Origin: Proteiniphilum sp.
Lineage (GTDB): Bacteria; Bacteroidota; Bacteroidia; Bacteroidales; Dysgonomonadaceae
Direction: 5' to 3'
Assembly (NCBI GenBank): GCA_018433945.1
Contig: JAHDQF010000037.1
Location: 25,939 to 89,938 of the forward strand
Length of the DNA: 64,000 nucleotides
In this document: one piece after another, positions 1 through 8,148 of the stretch
Numbering within the stretch: position 1 is the stretch's first letter
How the letters are laid out: each line of letters begins with the position of its first letter
The notes under the pieces: model-generated
Told to the model about the DNA's origin: nothing
Database searches by the model: none
Seen by the model: only the letters and a program-made list of their open reading frames with translations
Made by a program: the position numbers and the translations under genes

Positions 1-601
1 AGAGATAATGCAGGTTGTCGAGGTTCAGGTCATGGCCGGCATTGACACCCAGTCCCAGGCTTTTCGCCAGGGTTGCCGCCTCCACAAATGGAGCAACCGC
101 TTTCTCCCTGTCAACAGGGTACTGCATGGCGTAGGGACCGGTATAAAGTTCGATGCGGTCGGTGCCGATCTGCGAGGCCCCACGGATCATCTCCGGATCG
201 GGATCCACGAAGATGGAGGTGCGAACCCCCATGGATTGAAACTCGCTGATGATGTCACTCAGGAACTCCTCATGTTTCAGGGTATCCCATCCGGCATCGG
301 AGGTGATGGCATCGTGGGCATCGGGTACCAGGGTCACCTGTGCCGGTCTGATCTTACGGATCAGGTTGATGAACTCTGGTGTGGGGTTACCCTCGATATT
401 GAACTCGGTGTAGACTTTCGCCTGCAGGTCAAACACATCGCTGTAACGGATGTGCCGCTGGTCGGGACGGGGATGCACTGTGATGCCTTCGGCACCGAAA
501 AGCTGGCAATCGACTACCACTTTCACCAGATCTGGGATGTTGCCACCGCGTGCATTCCGCAGCGTGGCTACCTTGTTTACATTAACGCTTAACTTCGTCA
601 T
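1..601 (-). CDS. pdxJ: Pyridoxine 5'-phosphate synthase, 3' end cut off by the window
   Basis: Translating the minus strand from the ATG at 599-601 gives [20 protein letters not shown] and continues open to base 1, so about 200 residues are present and the stop lies outside. Family landmarks are the [12 protein letters not shown] stretch (about residues 41-52), [16 protein letters not shown] (about 91-106) and, near the edge, [15 protein letters not shown]. PdxJ condenses 1-deoxyxylulose 5-phosphate with 3-amino-2-oxopropyl phosphate to make pyridoxine 5'-phosphate, the last ring-forming step of DXP-dependent vitamin B6 synthesis in the cytoplasm. It is transcribed away from the ACT/nadK pair, with 158 bases between the two start codons. 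Full-length relatives are about 240 residues, so roughly 40 are missing. Confidence 0.95.
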   Translation of the reverse strand, partial: MTKLSVNVNKVATLRNARGGNIPDLVKVVVDCQLFGAEGITVHPRPDQRHIRYSDVFDLQAKVYTEFNIEGNPTPEFINLIRKIRPAQVTLVPDAHDAITSDAGWDTLKHEEFLSDIISEFQSMGVRTSIFVDPDPEMIRGASQIGTDRIELYTGPYAMQYPVDREKAVAPFVEAATLAKSLGLGVNAGHDLNLDNLHYL

Positions 602-759
602 ATTGTTGTATCACACACTCTCTCCTGCAAAATGGCCTGAGCTTCCCGAATTTTTGGTAAAGAAAAAATAAAAAAACTGCATGGGTGCTCAAATAAGCAA
701 AAAATTACCATCTTTGTAGAAGTGATACAAAAGTAATACGAAATTACCGTTTTTTCGCC

Positions 760-1137
760 ATGTCGGACAAAGAAATTATCAAAAACCGGGTGGAATGGTT
801 CACTTCTCCTGTGAGCCCTGAACAGTTTGCGGAACTCTCGGAATCAGAAAATTCACTGATCATCCTGGAGGTTGCGCTGCGGGACTACACCCTCACCGAG
901 ATCGCACGGATCGTGGAGAGCAACAATGCGCATGTGACGGCTCTCTCGGTGTTGTCACTCTCGGGAGGATCTGCACTGATGGTTTCTTTGAAGCTGGATG
1001 TGGATGACCCCACCGCCATCTTGCGGAGCTTTGAGCGGTTCAACTACAATGTGGTCTATTCTCTCATGCGGGAAGGAGAGGTCACCGACAAGCAAAGGGA
1101 ACGGCTTGACGAACTGATGTATTACCTGGAAATGTAA
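760..1137 (+). CDS. Stand-alone ACT-like domain protein; relative of CBS-ACT proteins that has lost its CBS half
   Basis: This 125-residue protein has no signal or membrane segment. From residue about 33 (LIILEVALRDYTLTEIAR) to the end (ERLDELMYYLEM) it resembles the C-terminal ACT-like half of a longer protein of about 220 residues that, from memory of Bacteroides genomes, sits between pdxJ and nadK and starts with two CBS domains. Here only about 32 unrelated residues precede the ACT part, and the 158 bases upstream are too short to hold CBS domains. It is followed 27 bases later by nadK, so the two are probably co-transcribed. The ligand is unknown. A regulatory or sensory role near NAD(P) metabolism is an inference from position only. 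Confidence 0.75.
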   Translation: MSDKEIIKNRVEWFTSPVSPEQFAELSESENSLIILEVALRDYTLTEIARIVESNNAHVTALSVLSLSGGSALMVSLKLDVDDPTAILRSFERFNYNVVYSLMREGEVTDKQRERLDELMYYLEM

Positions 1138-1164
1138 TTGAAAAAATTGTAAAATAAGAAGAGG

Positions 1165-2058
1165 ATGAGGTTTGCCCTATTTGGCAGTATGTTTCCCGAC
1201 AGGAGTGCCAGAGCAGAGGAACAGATTGGAGGTGTTTGTCTCTCCATTATTCGGTGCGGGGGGGAGCTGTTTCTGCTGGAGCGTTTTTTTTACACCCTGC
1301 CGGGACATCTCCAATACCGTATCGGACCCTTTTGTGAACTGGTGGAGACACTGCCCCCGGTTGACATGGTGGTGAGCGTTGGTGGTGATGGCACTTTTCT
1401 GCGGACTGCAGCAACGGTGGGCGACACCGGAATTCCTGTGCTGGGTATCAACACCGGAAGGCTCGGGTTTCTGGCGGCCATCAATTATGCCGATGTGGAT
1501 GAGACCTTACAGGAGGTGATGCGAAATGATTACAAGGTAGAGGAGCGGTCACTGCTGAAGCTGACTACCGATGAGACCTTTCCTTCCGAAGATTTCAATG
1601 CTCACGCCCTCAACGAGGTTGCCATCCTGAAACAGGATACTGCCTCTATGCTCTCCATTCATGCCTACATCAACAACGATTATCTCACCTCCTATCAGGC
1701 CGACGGACTGGTGGTCGCTACACCCTCCGGCTCCACCGCCTACTCATTGAGCATCGGTGGTTCCATCCTGTCACCCACCACACCCAGCATCATCCTCTCG
1801 GCCATTGCACCACATAACCTGACTTCGCGCTCACTGGTAGTGGAAGATAGCACCATCATTTCATTGAAAGTGGAGAGTCGCAACCACATGTTCCTTGTGT
1901 CGGTCGACGGTCAGTCGCGTGTGCTCGATGAAACGGTGAGCATACAGGTGCGCAAGGCCGATTACACCCTGCGGGTAGTAAAGCGTTTCGGACATACCTT
2001 CTATGAGACGCTGCGCGACAAGCTGATGTGGGGGGCGGATGTGAGAAAACAGCACTGA
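1165..2058 (+). CDS. nadK: NAD kinase (ATP/polyphosphate NAD kinase)
   Basis: NadK phosphorylates NAD to NADP in the cytoplasm. The 297-residue protein has the diagnostic GGDGT loop at residues 73-77 (catalytic Asp75), the NE pair at 150-151, and the glycine/serine-rich TPSGSTAYSLSIGGSI stretch that closes the nucleotide pocket. Length is normal for bacterial NadK. The ATG at 1165 is chosen because it gives the usual MRFALFGS beta-strand start and lies just after the ACT gene. The gene ends seven bases before the converging stop of the OadG-like gene, and I see no clear terminator between them. Confidence 0.95.
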   Translation: MRFALFGSMFPDRSARAEEQIGGVCLSIIRCGGELFLLERFFYTLPGHLQYRIGPFCELVETLPPVDMVVSVGGDGTFLRTAATVGDTGIPVLGINTGRLGFLAAINYADVDETLQEVMRNDYKVEERSLLKLTTDETFPSEDFNAHALNEVAILKQDTASMLSIHAYINNDYLTSYQADGLVVATPSGSTAYSLSIGGSILSPTTPSIILSAIAPHNLTSRSLVVEDSTIISLKVESRNHMFLVSVDGQSRVLDETVSIQVRKADYTLRVVKRFGHTFYETLRDKLMWGADVRKQH

Positions 2059-2064
2059 CCTTTT

Positions 2065-2247
2065 TCAGTTGTCTTCATCTTCTGTGCCGGTCTCCTCAAA
2101 AAAATCCTCCGCCGGTTTCTCTTCGCGGAAAGGCATCAGCCTGTCGAGTGCCAGTATCAGGAGGTAGAAAATAGCCATGAAGAGAAAGATACCCGCCATC
2201 CCTATGGCTGCGATCAGCAATGCTTTTTCAAATATAGGTGTCATCAT
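2065..2247 (-). CDS. Small OadG-like subunit (sodium-pump decarboxylase gamma chain family)
   Basis: This 60-residue protein has one membrane segment (about residues 8-36: ALLIAAIGMAGIFLFMAIFY and on) followed by a short acidic tail rich in Glu and Asp. That is the architecture of OadG, the gamma chain of oxaloacetate decarboxylase, which anchors the carboxyltransferase to the membrane beta subunit. It lies 8 bases after the second beta-subunit gene and is the last gene of the decarboxylase operon. A separate, much larger OadG-type protein with a lamin-tail domain is encoded upstream in the same operon, so this is a second gamma/delta-like subunit. OadG chains are poorly conserved, so the family call rests on topology plus context. 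Confidence 0.7.
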   Translation of the reverse strand: MMTPIFEKALLIAAIGMAGIFLFMAIFYLLILALDRLMPFREEKPAEDFFEETGTEDEDN

Positions 2248-2255
2248 CTGTTCAT

Positions 2256-3407
2256 TTAAGCGAAAAAGGGAACCAGCGTCAGAATGATACCACCTGCGAC
2301 TACCGAACCGATCTGTCCGCCCACGTTGGCGCTGATAGCCGGCATCAGCAGGTAGTTGAAGGGATCCTCCTTTTGTCCCATCTGGTGGATCACCCGTGCC
2401 GACATCGGAAATGCGGAGATGCCGCAGGCACCGATCATCGGGTTGAACTTGTTTCCCTCCTTGCGGAAGAGGTTGAGGAATTTGGCAAAGATCACCCCGC
2501 CAAAAGTGTCAAAGACGAATGCAAATAGCCCAAGGGCGATAATGATCAATGTATCCACCCTGATGAACCGTTCAGCTGTCATGGTGCTGGCAATGGTGAT
2601 GCCCAGCAGCAGCGTCACCAGGCTCGCCAACTCGTTCTGCGCTGAGAGGGAGAGCTTATTGAGCACCCCACATTCGCGCACCAGGTTGCCGAACATCAGG
2701 AAGCCGATCAGTGAGAGAGAGGAGGGTGCAATGATGCCAGCCACTATGGTGACTACGATCGGGAATGCGATCAGCGCCTTTTTGGAGATCTGCTTGTTGT
2801 TGTTCCCTGTCATGCGGATCAGTCTCTCCTTGCGGGATGTCAGTAACCGGATCACCGGTGGCTGGATGATCGGCACCAGTGCCATATAAGAGTAGGCCGC
2901 TACCGAGATCGGGCCCAAAAGGTTGGGCGCAAAGCGGGAGGCCACTACGATGGAGGTGGGGCCGTCGGCAGCACCGATGATGCCGATGGAGGCAGCTTCA
3001 CGCAGGTCATAGCCTAGCAGGGAGGCCAGCAGCATGGTGAGGAAGATGCCGAATTGTGCGGCAGCGCCGAACAGCAGCAGGGATGGATTGCGAAAGAGAG
3101 GCGAGAAGTCGATCATCGCCCCAATGGCGATAAAGATCAGCAGCGGAAAGATCTCGGTGGCGATACCAGCCTGAAAGAAGATGTTGAGTATTCCCTCCAC
3201 CGCTTCACCCGTAGCCGGGTCGATCTGTGTGAGTGCCGACGAGAGGGGGATGTTCACCAGAATCGCACCGAACCCTATCGGTAAGAGCAGTGTTGGCTCA
3301 TAGTTCCTGGCGATGGCCAGATAGATGAGGAGCAATCCTATCCCTATCATGACCAAATGTTGCCAGGTCATCCCTGCTATGGCAGGCAGCAACTGTTCTA
3401 TACCCAT
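2256..3407 (-). CDS. Sodium ion-translocating decarboxylase beta subunit, divergent second copy
   Basis: The 383-residue polytopic membrane protein belongs to the OadB/MmdB/GcdB family, which couples decarboxylation of carboxybiotin to sodium export. The family core is present: GIGAM-type motif (about residues 95-99), GIIGAADGPTS with the conserved Asp148 (matching Asp203 of Klebsiella OadB), the YSYMALVPIIQPP helix, and a C-terminal AISANVGGQIGSVVAGG. The last motif departs from the GPNVAGVIGSAVAAG of its upstream neighbour, and TIASTMTAERFIR replaces TVGASTQATTFLR. It starts 26 bases after the first beta gene and is followed by its own small OadG-like gene. It may serve another carboxyltransferase or form an alternative pump; neither can be shown from sequence alone. 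Confidence 0.88.
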   Translation of the reverse strand: MGIEQLLPAIAGMTWQHLVMIGIGLLLIYLAIARNYEPTLLLPIGFGAILVNIPLSSALTQIDPATGEAVEGILNIFFQAGIATEIFPLLIFIAIGAMIDFSPLFRNPSLLLFGAAAQFGIFLTMLLASLLGYDLREAASIGIIGAADGPTSIVVASRFAPNLLGPISVAAYSYMALVPIIQPPVIRLLTSRKERLIRMTGNNNKQISKKALIAFPIVVTIVAGIIAPSSLSLIGFLMFGNLVRECGVLNKLSLSAQNELASLVTLLLGITIASTMTAERFIRVDTLIIIALGLFAFVFDTFGGVIFAKFLNLFRKEGNKFNPMIGACGISAFPMSARVIHQMGQKEDPFNYLLMPAISANVGGQIGSVVAGGIILTLVPFFA

Positions 3408-3433
3408 GGTAAGAGTCTGTTAAACGTGTTCAA

Positions 3434-4600
3434 CTAATACAGGAAACCGAGCAGAATACCGGCAGCTACCGCTGATCCGATGACACCGGCCACATTGGGA
3501 CCCATGGCATGCATCAGCAGGTAGTTGGAAGGATCATATTCCAGTCCGAGGGACTGTGATATGCGGGCAGCATCGGGAACGGCAGAAACGCCAGCGTTAC
3601 CGATCAGCGGGTTGAGCTTCTTCTCCCTGGAGAGGAAGAGATTCAGGAACTTCACAAAAAGCAATCCCGTACAGGTGCCAATCACAAAGGAGAGCGCACC
3701 GATGGCGAACACTTTCAAGGACTCAACTCGCAAGAAAGTGGTGGCTTGCGTGGAGGCGCCCACAGTGAAGCCCAGCAGGATGGTGACGGTGTCGATCAGC
3801 GGGCCGCGGGCGGTCTCTGCCAGTCGGCGGGTGACACCCGACTCTTTCAGCAGGTTGCCGAAGAAAAGCATCCCCAGCAGGGGCAGTCCCGATGGCACCA
3901 GAAATGCGGTCAGCAACAGACCCATGATCGGGAAAAGGATTTTCTCGGTCTGTGACACCACGCGGGGGTTTTTCATCCGGATCAACCGCTCTTTCCTGGT
4001 GGTGAACAGCCGCATGAAAGGAGGTTGGATCACGGGTACCAGTGCCATGTAGGAGTAGGCTGAGATCGCCACCGCCCCCAGCAGGTGGGGTGCCAGCTTG
4101 GAGGAGGTAAAGATGGCTGTAGGTCCATCTGCACCACCAATGATGCCGATGGCTCCCGCTTCATTGGGTGCAAATCCCATTTGCAGGGCGATGATATAAG
4201 CACCGAAGATGCCAAACTGTGCCGCTGCGCCGATCAGGATCAGCTTGGGGTTGGCAATCAGCGCCGAGAAATCGGTCATGGCACCAATACCCAGAAAGAT
4301 CAGCGGTGGGTACCATCCCTGCACCACGCCCTGGTAGAGGATGTTGAGCACCGATCCCTCCTCGTAGATACCTATCTTCAGGTTGGCCGCCTCATTGAAC
4401 GGTATGTTCCCGACCAGGATGCCGAAACCGATGGGAATCAACAACAGCGGTTCATACTCCTTGGTGATGGTAAGGTAAATAAATACCAGCCCGATCAGGA
4501 TCATGATGAGATGCTCCGGTTCTGCATTGTAGAAACCGGTGTAGCTCCAGAAAGTACGCAGGTTGTCTGATAAGGATAATAATGTATTCATCGTTTGCAT
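3434..4600 (-). CDS. mmdB: Methylmalonyl-CoA decarboxylase beta subunit (sodium pump)
   Basis: This 388-residue integral membrane protein has the standard OadB/MmdB layout: about nine to eleven hydrophobic segments, GIGAMTDFSAL (about 105-115), GIIGGADGPTAIF with Asp158 in the sodium/proton path, YSYMALVPVIQPP, and a C-terminal GPNVAGVIGSAVAAG (Asn369, Ser376). It accepts the carboxyl group from the biotin carrier and uses decarboxylation to pump Na+ out of the cell. It follows the biotin carrier gene by 6 bases. Of the two tandem beta genes this is the one with canonical motifs and the expected operon position. Translation may begin at Met4 (4591) instead of the ATG at 4600. Confidence 0.92.
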   Translation of the reverse strand: MQTMNTLLSLSDNLRTFWSYTGFYNAEPEHLIMILIGLVFIYLTITKEYEPLLLIPIGFGILVGNIPFNEAANLKIGIYEEGSVLNILYQGVVQGWYPPLIFLGIGAMTDFSALIANPKLILIGAAAQFGIFGAYIIALQMGFAPNEAGAIGIIGGADGPTAIFTSSKLAPHLLGAVAISAYSYMALVPVIQPPFMRLFTTRKERLIRMKNPRVVSQTEKILFPIMGLLLTAFLVPSGLPLLGMLFFGNLLKESGVTRRLAETARGPLIDTVTILLGFTVGASTQATTFLRVESLKVFAIGALSFVIGTCTGLLFVKFLNLFLSREKKLNPLIGNAGVSAVPDAARISQSLGLEYDPSNYLLMHAMGPNVAGVIGSAVAAGILLGFLY

Positions 4601-4606
4601 CAGGTT

Positions 4607-5047
4607 TTATTCGATTACTACCAGATCTGCGCCTTCAAGCACTGAATCACCTTTTTGCACAAGAATTTCGGTAATCTTCCCATTTTTGTTGGCCAGGATG
4701 TTGTTCTCCATCTTCATCGCCTCCAGAATCATCAGGGTCTGTCCTTTCTTCACTGAATCGCCCACCTTGCAGCGGATATCCAGGATCACACCCGGTAAGG
4801 GTGATTGTATGGAGCTCTTCCCTTCGGTTCCACTCGGCCGGGTGACCAGTGGTGTAGAGGAACGTTGTGGTGTGGGGGTGTTGACAGCACTAGGGCGTTG
4901 TACTCCTGTCAGCGCTTTTTTCTTTTTCTGTGCCACCTCCACGGTGTAGGGGGTGCCATTTACCTCCAGTTCTACGATCTCACCGTCCGATTTATTGACC
5001 ACCACTCTATAGGGGGTACCGTTGATTTTATAGTTGAATTCTTTCAT
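4607..5047 (-). CDS. mmdC: Biotin carboxyl carrier subunit of methylmalonyl-CoA decarboxylase
   Basis: The 146-residue protein has three parts. Residues 1-45 form a small beta-rich cap found in decarboxylase biotin subunits. Residues 46-80 are a flexible linker rich in Pro, Thr and Ser. Residues 81-146 are a biotinyl/lipoyl attachment domain with the biotin site EAMKMEN, in which Lys112 is the biotinylated residue. The carrier swings carboxybiotin from the MmdA carboxyltransferase to the membrane beta subunit. Gene order (MmdA, delta-like subunit, MmdC, beta) matches known methylmalonyl-CoA decarboxylase operons such as those of Veillonella and Propionigenium. It lies 30 bases after the lamin-tail/OadG gene and 6 bases before mmdB. 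Confidence 0.93.
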   Translation of the reverse strand: MKEFNYKINGTPYRVVVNKSDGEIVELEVNGTPYTVEVAQKKKKALTGVQRPSAVNTPTPQRSSTPLVTRPSGTEGKSSIQSPLPGVILDIRCKVGDSVKKGQTLMILEAMKMENNILANKNGKITEILVQKGDSVLEGADLVVIE

Positions 5048-5077
5048 AGGAATGATCTGTTTTCTTTTTGTTACTGA

Positions 5078-5986
5078 TTATCTGGGTAATTCCCGCAACG
5101 ATTGCCGCTTGGTGTTCCAGGGAGAGAAGTTGCGTTTCACTTGCTGAATGGTGAGGATGGTCGACTCAATGTCGTGCTGATCCTCTTTCAGCTCATAGAT
5201 GGCTGCCGAGATGGCTGCCAACACTTCTCCCGAGAGATGAGAGTGACTGCGTACTGCCGAGAGCGTACCGCTCTTGGCTACCTGGCGCTGCGACATACGC
5301 TTGGCAATGTTGCCGGAGAGCTTGAAGAAGAAGTATAGGACTATCAGCCCCAGGAAGACTACCAACATCGAGGTGATGGTCAAAAGTCCACCATCAGCAT
5401 CATTTTCTTCCAGATACTTCACCTTGAGGTTCTCCTCCAGGATGGCATTGTTGCTGCTGGGTGTAACCCGATCCAGTATCTGAGCGGTGTTGTTTCCCTC
5501 CTCATCATACTTGAGCCCATCCTTCTCATAACCGAAAGTCTGGTCTGCCTGCATTCCGGCAGGGATGACGATTTCATCGAGCAGTGTCTTGCCGTCGTTG
5601 TCATAAAGCCCGATCCAGTTCTCTTTTGTGGAATCCAGTGTGAAATTGAGATGAAAGGTCCCTTTCAGAGGCATCTCATCGGCAAAGAAAAGGATATGCT
5701 GATGCGGTTTGACGTTGGTGAGGGCATCACCGCGTGGGATTGCATATTTTTTTGGATGATCAGGGTCGTTGGTCAGATAACGGCCACCGATATCCATTGT
5801 CCTTGCAGTATTGTTGTAGATCTCGATCCAGGGATGGCGCTGACCGTAACTGTCCATGTAACTATTCTCGTTGACCACCATCACCTCGTTGATCACCCAT
5901 TCCGGGTTCTCAGGGGTGGTAGAGCAGCCGCTGAGCATCGCCACCATTGCAAAAAGATACACCATTAGTTGTTTGATAACTCTCAT
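5078..5986 (-). CDS. Lipoprotein with a lamin-tail domain and a C-terminal OadG-like membrane region (decarboxylase delta-type subunit)
   Basis: The 302-residue protein begins with a lipoprotein signal whose lipobox ends at Cys21 (AMLSGCS). Residues about 27-145 look like a lamin-tail domain: WVINEVMVVNENSY, then HPWIEIYNNTARTMDIGG and a predicted beta-sandwich. One membrane helix follows at about 200-222 (LVVFLGLIVLYFFFKL), and the final 75 residues are polar and cytoplasmic. Such fusions of a lamin-tail domain to an OadG-type helix occur beside MmdA in Bacteroidetes. The helix and tail would link the carboxyltransferase to the beta subunit, leaving the lamin-tail domain outside the cytoplasmic membrane. 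What the outer domain binds is unknown. It sits 12 bases after mmdA. Confidence 0.85.
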   Translation of the reverse strand: MRVIKQLMVYLFAMVAMLSGCSTTPENPEWVINEVMVVNENSYMDSYGQRHPWIEIYNNTARTMDIGGRYLTNDPDHPKKYAIPRGDALTNVKPHQHILFFADEMPLKGTFHLNFTLDSTKENWIGLYDNDGKTLLDEIVIPAGMQADQTFGYEKDGLKYDEEGNNTAQILDRVTPSSNNAILEENLKVKYLEENDADGGLLTITSMLVVFLGLIVLYFFFKLSGNIAKRMSQRQVAKSGTLSAVRSHSHLSGEVLAAISAAIYELKEDQHDIESTILTIQQVKRNFSPWNTKRQSLRELPR

Positions 5987-5998
5987 ACCAGGCTGCTT

Positions 5999-7561
5999 TT
6001 AAAGTGGTAAATTGTCGTGCTTCTTGGGTGGGTTCAGCAGTTTCTTTGTTTGCAGCTGCTGAAGGGCACGGATCACCCGGAAGCGGGTATTACGCGGTTC
6101 GATCACATCGTCGATGTATCCGTAACGTGCTGCCACATAGGGGTTGGTGAAGAGGTCGTTATACTCTTTCTTTTTATCTGCCACCAGTTCAGCCAGTTTC
6201 TCCGGATCTTTCTCCGCGCTGATCTCTTTGCTGTAGAGCACTTCCACCGCTCCCTCGGCTCCCATCACCGCGATTTCGGCGGTTGGCCATGCGTAGTTGA
6301 TGTCTCCTCGCAGCTGTTTGCAGCTCATCACGATATGGGCACCTCCGTAGGACTTGCGCAGTGTAACGGTTACCTTGGGTACCGTGGCCTCACCATAAGC
6401 GTAGAGCAGTTTGGCACCGTGGGTGATCACCCCGCCATACTCCTGTCCTGTTCCGGGCAGGAAGCCGGGCACATCTACCAGCGTCAAAAGGGGTATATTG
6501 AAAGCATCGCAGAAGCGCACAAAACGGGCCGCCTTGCGGGAGGCGTTGATATCGAGCACGCCAGCCAGGAACTTGGGCTGGTTGGCTACGATCCCCACTG
6601 ACTGACCGTTCATACGGGCGAAACCGACGATGATGTTCTTGGCATAGTCGGCATGCACTTCGAGAAACTCCCCATTGTCGATCACCGCACCAATCACCTC
6701 ATACATGTCGTAAGGTTTGTTGGGACTGTCCGGGATGATATCGTTCAATCCGTCCTCAAGACGGTCAATGGGGTCGTCGTTGGGGTAGAGGGGCGGCTCT
6801 TCAAGGTTGTTCTGGGGGATGTAGCTGAGTAGCTTGCGGATCAGCTTCATGCCATCCTCTTCTGTCTGTACCTGGAATTGGGATACACCTGATTTCGAGG
6901 AGTGTATAGAGGCACCGCCCAGCTGCTCCTGTGTCACATCTTCACCGGTGACGGTTTTAACCACCTTGGGGCCGGTAAGGAACATGTAGGAGGTACCCTG
7001 TGACATGATGATGAAGTCGGTGAGTGCCGGTGAGTAGACCGCACCGCCGGCGCAGGGGCCGAAGATACCGGAGATCTGGGGAATCACACCCGATGCCAGG
7101 ATGTTGCGCTGGAAGATCTCGGCGTAGCCGGCCAGGGCATTGACACCCTCCTGGATGCGGGCACCGCCGGAGTCGTTGATGCCGATCAGCGGGGCTCCCA
7201 TCTTCATGGCCTGGTCCATCACCTTGCAGATCTTCTGTGCCTGCATCTCGGAGAGGGATCCGCCGGAAACGGTGAAATCCTGTGCGAAGATGTAGACCAA
7301 ACGTCCTTCGATGGTGCCGTAACCGGTCACAACGCCGTCACCCAGGAACCTGGTTTTTTCCATGCCGAAGTTATAGCAGCGATGTTCCACGAACATGTCG
7401 AACTCTTCGAAGCTGCCCTCGTCAAGCAGCATGGCAATGCGTTCGCGTGCCGTATATTTGCCTTTCAGGTGTTGTGATTCGATTCTCTTTTCACCCCCTC
7501 CTAAGCGTGCTTTTTCGCGTAGTTGGATAAGCTCTTTTACTTTCTCAAGTTGATTGCTCAT
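5999..7561 (-). CDS. mmdA: Methylmalonyl-CoA decarboxylase alpha subunit (carboxyltransferase)
   Basis: This 520-residue member of the acyl-CoA carboxylase beta-subunit family has two crotonase-like halves. Landmarks are the acyl-CoA loop [16 protein letters not shown] in the first half, the SGGARIQEG oxyanion region before it, and [14 protein letters not shown] with [11 protein letters not shown] in the second half. It transfers the carboxyl group of methylmalonyl-CoA to biotin on MmdC and releases propionyl-CoA. The family also includes propionyl-CoA carboxylase beta. Immediate neighbours of the OadG, biotin-carrier and OadB types, with no biotin carboxylase gene, favour the decarboxylating sodium pump. 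The epimerase gene precedes it by 64 bases. Confidence 0.93.
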   Translation of the reverse strand: MSNQLEKVKELIQLREKARLGGGEKRIESQHLKGKYTARERIAMLLDEGSFEEFDMFVEHRCYNFGMEKTRFLGDGVVTGYGTIEGRLVYIFAQDFTVSGGSLSEMQAQKICKVMDQAMKMGAPLIGINDSGGARIQEGVNALAGYAEIFQRNILASGVIPQISGIFGPCAGGAVYSPALTDFIIMSQGTSYMFLTGPKVVKTVTGEDVTQEQLGGASIHSSKSGVSQFQVQTEEDGMKLIRKLLSYIPQNNLEEPPLYPNDDPIDRLEDGLNDIIPDSPNKPYDMYEVIGAVIDNGEFLEVHADYAKNIIVGFARMNGQSVGIVANQPKFLAGVLDINASRKAARFVRFCDAFNIPLLTLVDVPGFLPGTGQEYGGVITHGAKLLYAYGEATVPKVTVTLRKSYGGAHIVMSCKQLRGDINYAWPTAEIAVMGAEGAVEVLYSKEISAEKDPEKLAELVADKKKEYNDLFTNPYVAARYGYIDDVIEPRNTRFRVIRALQQLQTKKLLNPPKKHDNLPL

Positions 7562-7625
7562 ATGAATGTAGTTATATAATGTGAATTTGGATGTTGCGGT
7601 TGTTGGCCTGATGTTGGGAAAAGGG

Positions 7626-8033
7626 TTACTCAGGATGTTCGCACAGCTCTGTCAGCACACTGCCGGTCGATTTGGGGTGTAGGAAAGCGATGTTCAGTCC
7701 TTCGGCACCGCCGCGCGGCTCCTGGTCGATCAGGCGTACCCCCTTTTGTTCCATCTCCTTGAGGGCTTCGTTGAGATTCCTGGTGGCGTAGGCGATGTGG
7801 TGAATTCCTTCGCCTCTTTTTTCAATGAACCTGGCAATGGTGCTCTCCTCGCTGGTAGGCTCCAGCAGTTCTATCTTGGTCTGGCCGACCATGAAAAAGG
7901 CGGTTTTCACCTTCTGATCTTCCACATTTTCAATGTTGTAACATTTCAAGCCCAGGATCCCTTCGTAATATGGAAGCTGCTCTTCGATGCTCTTCACCGC
8001 GATGCCGATGTGTTCAATATGTGTTATTTCCAT
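7626..8033 (-). CDS. mce: Methylmalonyl-CoA epimerase
   Basis: The 135-residue protein is a single-chain vicinal-oxygen-chelate (glyoxalase-like) metalloenzyme. Visible landmarks are [20 protein letters not shown] at the N-terminus, [12 protein letters not shown] in the middle, and [13 protein letters not shown], whose His supplies a metal ligand, followed by the C-terminal TELCEHPE with the conserved Glu. It interconverts (S)- and (R)-methylmalonyl-CoA and so links the B12-dependent mutase to the decarboxylase encoded directly downstream. Length is normal. As the first gene of the run it probably shares the promoter in the 115-base gap after pfkA. Confidence 0.94.
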   Translation of the reverse strand: MEITHIEHIGIAVKSIEEQLPYYEGILGLKCYNIENVEDQKVKTAFFMVGQTKIELLEPTSEESTIARFIEKRGEGIHHIAYATRNLNEALKEMEQKGVRLIDQEPRGGAEGLNIAFLHPKSTGSVLTELCEHPE

Positions 8034-8072
8034 TATTATATATAAATAATTGATTAATTTGTCTATAAACTA

Positions 8073-8080
8073 CAAAAGTA
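8073..8080 (-). promoter_or_regulatory. Candidate -7 promoter element upstream of mce
   Basis: Read on the minus strand this is TACTTTTG, which fits the Bacteroidetes -7 consensus TAnnTTTG. It ends 39 bases before the mce start codon. No TTTG or TTG is found 19-22 bases further upstream, so the match is one-sided. A promoter for the decarboxylase operon is expected in this gap. Confidence 0.35.
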
Positions 8081-8148
8081 CCGCTTTCAATCCGGAAAAT
8101 ATGTTAAACAAGAATAATTATTCACCATTGACCCGACAGTCTGTTTTG

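Noticed and set aside
8-592. Open plus-strand reading frame of 194 codons at the window start
   Set aside because: It is antisense to pdxJ, whose minus-strand translation shows clear family motifs over the whole region.
2238-4570. Several long plus-strand frames across the beta-subunit genes
   Set aside because: They mirror the minus-strand OadB-family coding sequence, and their translations have no hydrophobic or family pattern.
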